DNA from: Chondrilla cf. caribensis
Taxonomy: Eukaryota > Porifera > Demospongiae > Chondrillida > Chondrillidae
Assembly: GCA_964020155.1 (NCBI GenBank)
Contig: OZ026552.1
Span: 3,297,144-3,361,143, forward strand
Direction of reading: 5' to 3'
DNA: 64,000 nucleotides
Shown: piece after piece, positions 34,212 through 44,000 of the stretch
Layout of the letters: each line of letters begins with the position of its first letter
Numbering within the stretch: the stretch's first letter is position 1
Translations under genes and position numbers: made by a program
Notes under the pieces: model-generated
Told to the model about the DNA's origin: nothing
Database searches by the model: none
The model's input: the letters and a program-made list of their open reading frames with translations, nothing else

Positions 34212-37200
34212 CATAGCTCTTTACATCCGAATGCATGTAACCAGTAAGAATTAGCAAAAGGAGCCAATATTCCCACGAGCATAATGATAGTAGTATAGCA
34301 AAACTGCTTAGTACATAAGTACATTTAAAGGGGCTGAACAAATGTGTACATCTATCAGTGGTACGTACATGCAGTATGTGTTTGGATCAATACTGATTGA
34401 CATACGTAGTTTACATGAGATAGGTACCAAGAGACATGTATGTATTAACATGGAATACATACGTACGTATGCACTAACCAGAATACACACTAAGCACGTT
34501 GCAAGGAACTCACTATATAGAATACACACTAAGCACGTTGCAAGGAACTCACTATCAGCACCGGTTGACATAGTCCACCTGAGATAGGGGCCAAGTGAAA
34601 TGTACATATGTACGTGTTGCACATGTGTGTATGTACAGTGCAATTTGTGTAGCAAGTACCTGGGTTAGTACATACTCCTTATTAGTGGGTGTACCTCACT
34701 CAGTCCCCATGTACAATAAGTACTGTACATAATCCAGTACTGATATAAAGTACCTCTAATAATAAGTATGGATTTAGTGTGCCCTTCAAGGTACTTACTA
34801 AGCAAGTTGTACTGTACTAACCAGGATACTTACTAAGCAAGTTGTACTGTACTAACCAGGGTACTTACTAAGCAAGTTGTACTGTACTAACCAGGGTACT
34901 TACTAGGCAAATTATACTGTTGCAGTACTGTGTATGTATTGTACGTAGATTATTATCCTAATACTGATGCTGTGTAAGATTCCCAAGTTTATTTATTATT
35001 TTTTGACTGTACTGTTGACCAAATTGGACAGTGACAAAGGCCAATTGGACTCACAGCCATTTTCAAAACTACCTACATATGTATGAAAATGAATGACAAA
35101 ATTCCCATAAACAACTTGTTTATTGTAGAATGTTTGTCACCTTTGCATTAAGTATCACGGATATTGCATACATTGTGTTTTCGTTGATCGGAAGATTGCT
35201 CCATCTTCCATCAATTCTATGCTCAGATTCACTCATTTACACAGCAGCGATTTTTATAGTCCACCTCCTTCTTTCTACATGACCTGCGGTGGATTTATGA
35301 TAATTTACGACATATACAATTGAATTCTCATTAATCCACCACTGCTTTATCCACCAAACCTTTTAATCCACCACAATTTCCCAGTACCAAAATAATGTAC
35401 AAGTACCAATGAATATCCAGTTAATTTGCCAAACTCGTTTATCCACCATATTCTTTGAAAACGAATTGTGGCAGATTAACAAGTATTCACTGTATATGGT
35501 GCTACTGGCAGCCCGGTCAGTATACACATACATACTTTGTACTTCTGGTTAACTCATGCATTGAACTTCCAAACTTTTATCTGCCACAATTTTCAGTACC
35601 AATATACTATGCGAGTACTAATGAATATCCAGTTAATCTGCCAAACTTCTTAATCCATCAGACTTTTTGAAAACGAATTTTGACATTAATAATTAATGAG
35701 AATTTTCACATATGTACATACTTATGTACTTCCAGTTAACATGTACACTTTTCTTGGTCCCTAGCTCATGTACCCAGGTTAACAAACACTCCTAGTTGGT
35801 AGAGTGTATATGCACATTTGGCTAATGCATACACTCCACTTCATGTCTACTGTATCTTGTGTGTACTCTGTCAAGCAGTATTGAAAACCTAGTTTTCCAG
35901 TACCTCTGATAAGGTGTGTGGACTTGGTGTAGGCTTTGAAGTGCCTACAGTACTGAGTATGCAAGTTGAAGTGCGTTTGAGTGGTCAATGATTACACAAT
36001 AAACACATCCTCAGCACTGAATATTATGTTTTCAAAGTCACTTCCCTTTATCTCAATTGCACAAAGGGCAAAAGTCTCACATGAACAATGTGAGATTATG
36101 TACAATGAACTCGCGCTTTATGACCCACTACTGAAACACATCATAGGAATACACATGTTCATGGTAATTTTGCAATGAATACTCTTGAAACATAATGAAA
36201 CCTTCAAAAATGAGATGGAACATTCCCAAAGAGTTATAGAACAAGTTTGGTTCACCAGAGACAGACAAGTAATTTGAGTTGAAAAACTCGTAGGATTGCC
36301 ACCCTCGCACTTGAATTACTCGGACATCTGTTTAAGGTTTAGAAGATATTATGTTCGTCAAAGTTGTTGTATTTGTATTCCAGCCCAATTCCTAAAAAAT
36401 ACCATTACACTGGTACACCATTGTAATGAGTACGACATCATAGCTCAACCATCTCAGTATCATCAGTACAGCTTGAAGTAATCTGTGGATTTGCACTGCT
36501 ACGTCCTACTGACCATGGACACTCCTACGTATGTATGTGTATGAACGTCTCAACACAACACCGCAGCATAACCATCTCAGTATCAGCAGGAGGCACGTAG
36601 CAGTGCAAGTCCATGGAATACTTCGAGAGTGCTACTGATATCGGGATGGTTGTGCCATTCCTGACTCCCGAATTGGATATTGTCGGAAACTGAATATACG
36701 TATGTACGTACGCTGTAATATGTAATGGGGATACATTGTTTGTTATTTTCAGTGATCTGTTCAGTCAAGCGTGTTATCATTGTCGATTCCGAGGAATTTC
36801 GCATTGAATTGAGTGAAACTGAATAATGTGATCACTGTACCACATCTGCTCTTCTATATGTACCTTTGAAAGCCACAGTTAGTATGAGTGAACCACTGTG
36901 TACTTTCAATTCACTCCAACGAATGATTATCTCTCCTACTGGGAAGTACCTGGCCCAATAGGAAGTACCTGGCCCAATAGGAAGTACGTACCTGGCCCAA
37001 TAGGAAGTACCTGGCCCAATAGGAAGTACGTACCTGGCCCAATAGGAAGTACCTGGCCCAATAGGAAGTACGTACCTGGCCCAATAGGAAGTACCTGGCC
37101 CAATAGGAAGTACGTACCTGGCCGAATGGAAGTGGAAGTACCAGCCCCAATAGGGAGTACCTGTCCCAATATGGGAAGTACCTGGCCCAATAGGAAGTAC

Positions 37201-40200
37201 CTGTCTCAATAGGAAGTACTTGCCCTGATAACATGTATTTTTTGTTAACAATAACCAGTGTTGTGGGTAACGCATTACTCTGGTATTTAGTTACGTAATA
37301 TTATTACACTACTGGTAATCAAGTAATATAACGAAATACCTGTCTTGTAACGAATAGTATATTACATTTGAAAAGTAACGCGCTACTTCATTTGCATCCA
37401 ATATTGATATTGGCTATAAATATAGTAATAAACAAAACAAAAGGCTTATTTCCATGAGAAACATACATTCAATGGCTGTAAATTGACCCTCTTGCCCACT
37501 AGCTATGATTTCCTAGCTTATGTGCTGACCGAGAGTGACTCAATGTATTGTGCAATCAACCACATGATTTCAACAAACACGAGTTGACAAGGGTACACGG
37601 AAAGATGGGAGACATGCATACGAAAACTACTTTCTTTGGGTGGAAATACTATGTATCATTATGTATGTCAATGTAATATGTAATATTATTACTAGTTATA
37701 TTTGATATTAAGTAATATGTAACAGTAACGAATTACATAAATGAAAAGTAACATGTAATAAGTAGTGTGATTACTTTTCAAAAGTAACGACCCCAACACT
37801 GCAATAACAACTCTTTAGTTACTATCGGTAATGTTTTACATGGTTACATTTTAGACACTCCAGTATCTATGGTTACATTAGCTAATGTGGTGTACATATT
37901 TATCAGGAGAGTGTGTATGTACATATCATGTATGTATACATATATATCAGGAGTGCATGTGTATGTATGTACCAACTAGGGTACTTACATGTACTAAGCA
38001 ATTAAACTGTACTCACTGGGGAATTTGGTTGTCATGGTTACAATCATATTTTTATGTACACAATGTTTTTTATGTGTAGAAAATTACTGTGCCCATATCT
38101 GTAAGTGCATACAGTAAAATATTCCCTAATTTTTCCGACATCCGTCCAAATAGAGTCTGGCAATACTCTAATTTTCAATGAAATATTGTGTTCTTTAATT
38201 TTTAGTCTTGACTCTAATTTTTCGTCAGCTATAAGGATTGAACACATTTTTTCTCTTAATGTGCCATACGCCTCTCTCTTTGTTCTTTTTTGCTTTGCTA
38301 CGGTAACGTTTATCGTGTTGCAGAGGCAGTGCAAGTCAACAACGAAGACTTTACCTGCTCGGCAAAAATAGGTCAAATACTGGCTATAAATCAACGAATA
38401 CAGACTCTTACACCTTCAATCATGTCATATTCGCCTAATTCTCATTTGAAGAAGAGCGTAGTGTTGATTTCGTCTTCCCACTGGTCCATGTACACATGAT
38501 ACCAGCGAACAGGTGCCACTAACATTAAAGAGAATTCTGCCATTTTGGTTACCTAATTTTTCAGCACATACTCTAAATTGTCGTCAAATTTCCCTAATTA
38601 TTCGGCGTGTCTCTGGTTCCAACCATGATATCCCTAATTGCCGACTTGGAGCTGAAATTTGCTCTGTTGAAAAATTAGGCAATATACGGTATTGCTCCTG
38701 TTGGCCATTTGGTGGTGTTCATATCCTAATTTACACACTCAGACAAGACCATTACTCATTCCAGCACTTGTCTGGATGGCTAATGAAATGGTGACCATAC
38801 TTGATTCAACCACAATGTATTTAATTGGGTTCCCTCTTCCTTATAGAGTTCAACCTCTTCACAACATCACCCTTGGTAGTGCTCCCATACACTAGTATAC
38901 AGTCAAACCTCTTTGCAACATCACCCTTGGTAATGCTCCCATACACTAGTATACAGTCAGACCTCTTTACAGCATCACCCTTGGTAGTGTTCCCATACAC
39001 TAGTATACAGTCAGACCTCTTCACAACATCACCCTTGGTAGTGCTCCCATACACTAGTGTACAGTCAGACCTCTTCACAACATCACCCTTGGTAGTGCTC
39101 TCATACACTAGTATACAGTCAGACCTCTTCACAACATCACCCTTGGTAGTGCTCCCATACACTAGTATACAGTCAGACCTCTTTACAACATCACCCTTGG
39201 TAGTGCTCCCATACACTAGTGTACAGTCAGACCTCTTCACAACATCACCCTTGGTAGTGCTCCCATACACTAGTATACAGTCAGACCTCTTCACAACATC
39301 ACCCTTGGTTCCTCTCTTTACCTGCCGTTTTGGCTGCTGTTAGTCTACCTTTGGTGCCTTAGAAAGTGTCCTCTGTAATGAGGTAATTTCTATAGTGTCC
39401 TTCAATAGAGGTTCCACTGTATATTCTATTCAGGAGTACATACATACATACGTATGCTCTAGCAAAGTGTGCCCCAATAAAGATACCAGTAATAGTGTAC
39501 CACTCTGTTTTCTCTCACCCTTCAGTGTTTCAAGACGTCCATGTCATGATATTTGTCGGATTTGGATTTCTTATGACCTTTCTTCGTCGTCATAGCTACG
39601 GGAGTGTTGGTTTCAATCTCTTCATTGCTGCCTTTGCCGCCCAATGGGCCACCATCACCACCGGACTGTTTGAATTCATCCAGCCCACAGATTTCAGAAT
39701 TCGGGTCAGCTTTTCCAGGTGAGGGAACAGTGTTCACCTGGGCATGGATGCACACGCAAGACTCACATTCTGTACTACGTATACCTTACACTGTACTGTG
39801 TTGAAGTTTGTATTCGTGCCGTGTTATTTTAGTATCCACCCTAGTGCTTACGTCATCATGTGTTTACGTACGTACTTGTAAACCCAGTCTGATAGGTGCT
39901 GATTTCGCCGCTGCTGCCGTTTTGATAACATTCGGTGCAATGTTGGGCCGTGTTGGACCTGTACAGCTCATCCTCGTGGCATACATAGAGTGTATATGCT
40001 ACAGCGCCAACAACGCCCTAAACACTCACATCTTCGGGGCCGCTGACATAGGTGGATCCATGGTCATTCACACATTCGGAGCCTACTTTGGTCTGGCGGC
40101 ATCGTTCGTGCTGTACAGGAAGGCCGCAAAGGATCACGAGAAGAATTCCAGCGTTTACCACTCTGACCTCTTTGCTATGATTGGTGAGTTTTCTGTGTGA

Positions 40201-40961
40201 TTTGAGTTGTGATCCGGTTCTTGTGACAACTGGTACCAAACTGTGCAGTAGAGTGGCTACCTACCTACCTACCTACCTAGGCGAGCTAAAATGGTAAAAT
40301 GAGTGCACAATGAATAAATGATTCATGGTTGATGTGTGGTCAACCACACAGGAATTCCTGAATACAGTCTAACGGCTGCTACAACCCAGTGCCCTAGTTG
40401 GTACTTACCCCTGTTATGGATATACAGCCTAGGTGTCTAGCTCTTGTACACTATGTCAACCTGTGTCAATAGCAAGCTCCTCTGATAAGAAGTATAGTAG
40501 CAAGTACCTCTGATAAGAAGTGTAGTAGCAAGTACCTCTGATAAGAAGTATAGTAGCAAGTACCTCTGATAAGAAGTATAGTAGCAAGTACCTCTGATAA
40601 GAAGTATAGTAGCAAGTACCTCTGATAAGAAGTGTGCTCTTCGAGGTACTTTCTAAGCAAGTTCCTCTGATAAGAAGTATAGATTTGGTGTGCTCTTAGA
40701 GGTACTTTCTAAGCAATTTGGACTGTATCTGCAGATTTGCAAACCGTTGCTACAAAAGTGTCCCCTAATCTGACACTTCAATTTGTCTCTTTATTATTAT
40801 TATTATTTTTAATCTATATTATTATTATATCATTGTTATTAATTGTTTTGAATATTGATTGGTTGGTCTTTGAGGTTGTCCAAACATGTCCTTTGTTATT
40901 ACACACAACACTGACCTTTGACTAAACCTTTCATACACAAACCAGTCAGGGAAGAGTTGAG

Positions 40962-41016
<55 letters not shown>

Positions 41017-44000
41017 TGTGTGCGTGCGTGCGTGCGTGTGCACTGAGACTAGCAACCTCTTTGGGCAACCATTACGAAATCCTCCACATTTGCCAAATTC
41101 TCTGTTTTGAATTGAACATGTCTTCAATACTTACCAGAGTACAGTCGTATTTTGTAATCAAATTGGGCACTGTGCTAGTATTACATACTGTAACACATAC
41201 ACGTGACTGAAGGCCTCATACCCAGGATAAATAAGATTATACAATACAATACAATACATATATTATGTATGCATATGTGTACAAAGTGATATGTACCCCG
41301 ATGCGTGGGCGTTTTCAATCAACTACAAAAGCGCCGACAGGAGTACATTCGCGATGTACTGGGGTACATTTGTGATGTACCCCGGTTTTTGTAAGTGGCA
41401 TTATTTAATCTAACAAGCTTCGGCTAGTTACTGAACGAACGACGAAACTCGCCGAATCCACGAGCCTCGGAATATTTACCGAGCGAACGAGGAAGCTTGC
41501 TGAACCCAAAAGTCTCATAATATTTTCCGAACGAACCAGGGGAATTTGCCAAACACACGAACCTTAAAATATTTACCGAACGAATGATGAAACTTGCCGG
41601 AACCAAGAGCCTTAGAATATCTACAGAACGAACGAACGAACGAAATAGGAAACTTGCCAAAACAACGAGCCTTGGAATATGCACAGAAAGAACGAACGAA
41701 ATAGAAACTTGCCAAAACAACGAGCCTTGGAATATCTACAGAATGAACGAACGAACGAACGAAGTAGGAAACTTGCCAAAACAACGAGCCTTGGAGTATT
41801 AACTTTACAGAACGAAAGAGGAAACTTGCTGAAACGAGTCTGAGGATAAAATTTACCGAACGTATGACGATTGCTGCAGTGTTATTAGGCCTTCTTGCTG
41901 CTCTTTGTTGAAAACCTCAATCGATAGGCCTACCAGCCCGCGTAAATGAATGTGCCTACGGGGTACATACTAGTTATACCCCGCTTTCGTTGTGTACTGT
42001 GCGGATGCACTAAGTGTTAGGAATAGATTAGCCTCGGGCTGCGCCCTCGGCCAATCTATTCCTAACACTTAGTACATCCGCACAGTACACACCGAAAGCG
42101 GGGTATAACTACTACATGTATGTATTTATGTAGAGTACATATACGTATGTACTCAGTACTGACTACGATGAAAACTTACATGCATGCCCTATCAGAATTT
42201 CTTCTGTTATGTCAGTGTGCACGTGTTAATGCGTGTCCCATTGCAGTGTCCACAGTCATGTGAGATTATACTTTGTGACCACACTCCATGACTCTTACGA
42301 TATTGTACACATCTCCAGGGGCCCTGTTTCTGTGACCACACTCCGTGACTCTTACGATATTGTACACATCTCCAGGGGCCCTGTTTCTGTGACCACACCC
42401 CGTGACTCTTGTATTGTACACATTCCAGGGGCCCTGTTTCTGTGACCACACTCCGTGACTCTTGTATTGTACACATCTCCAGGGGCCCTGTTTCTGTGGC
42501 TATTCTGGCCAAGCTTCAATGCGGTTCTGGCAGCAGACAGCGCCCGATACAGGGCAGTGGTGAACACGTACTACTCTCTCATCGGAAGTGTCATGGGAAC
42601 CTACTTCATGTCTACACTGGTCAACAAGGAACGCAAGCTAGACATGGTATGTGATAATAACATGGCAGGTGGCTGAAAGTGCTGCCTTTGTGTCTACCAA
42701 TATGAATGTAGTATGTACTATAAGCAAGGGGCCAGTATACATGTAGTGTGTACTATCAGCTAAGGGTCTGTATTGTACATGTAGTGTGTACTATGAGCTA
42801 GGGGCAGCATACATGTAGTGTGTACTATAGGCTAGGGGCCAGTATACGTACATGTACGTACGTAGTGTGTGTACTATGAGCTAGGGGCCAGTATAATTGT
42901 AGTGTGTACTATGAGCTAGGGGTAAGCATACAAGTAGTGTGTACTATGAGTTAGTACAACACATTATCCTGATCTATTGTACTACAATCAGTACAATCAT
43001 CTATGTGTTTTACTACGCATGCACCATCCACCACAGGTTCACGTGCAGAATGCCACACTGGCTGGAGGTGTTGCTGTGGGAGCAGTTGCCGATACAGTTC
43101 TCTTACCGTGGGGGGCCTTGCTGGTGGGGCTAGGGTCGGGATTGCTCAGCGTCCTCGGCTATCGATTCATTACCGTAAGTTTGAGTGGAGTGGAGCCACT
43201 TGCTTTGAGAGACATTGATAATGTAATAAGTGTCCTCATTATAGAGGTTTGCTCTATTGGAAAGCATTGGTACTCTAATAAGTGTCCTCATTGTAGAGGT
43301 TTGCTCTATTGGAAAGCATTGGTACTATAATAAGTGTCCTCATTGTAGAGGTTTGCTCTATTGGAAAGCATTGGTACTCTAATAAGTGTCCTCATTGTAG
43401 AGGTTTGCTCTATTGGAAAGCATTGGTACTATAATAAGTGTCCTCATTGTAGAGGTGTCCTCTATTGGGAGAATAAATTATGATAATGGTCTCCATTATA
43501 GTGATAGCTGTGAACTTTGTAACAAAAGCACCATGACCTAGTCTTTGGCAGGAGCAGGCTCTTGTAGATGAATGATGAAGTGTAGAGATTGTGAAGGTTT
43601 AATTGTGTATGGTAGTGGACTCTCCACCATGCCCTGTAAGTACCTTGAAGGGTACACCAAATCTGTACTTTGTAACATAATTTTATGTACGTAGATGCTT
43701 GCTATCAGTACTGGTTGATACAGTGTACACAAACTAGAAGCGAAGTGAGGTGTACAAATGTATTGACCAGGGTACTTATTTAGCAAGTTTCAGTGTACCT
43801 GCTATCAGTACTGGTTCATAGTGTACATGAGCTAGTGACCAAGTGTATGTACATACATATGTAGAGTAAGTGTCCAACTCACTCAGTGATTACCTTGAAG
43901 GGTACACCAACTCTGTACTTCTTATCAGAGGTACTTACCATCAGTACTGGTTGACACAGTGTACATGAGCTAGAGACTGAGTGAAGTGTATGTATTAACA

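Noticed and set aside
36832..37275. ORFs of about 100-147 codons on both strands
   Set aside because: Translation of the CTGGCCCAATAGGAAGTAC minisatellite within an intron. No domain or splice support.
38821..39343. Two overlapping ORFs of over 150 codons on opposite strands with an 18-residue repeat
   Set aside because: The 54-bp minisatellite unit is a multiple of three and holds no stop in these frames. It lies in intron 1 of the Rh gene and joins a MITE end, so it is not a repeat protein.
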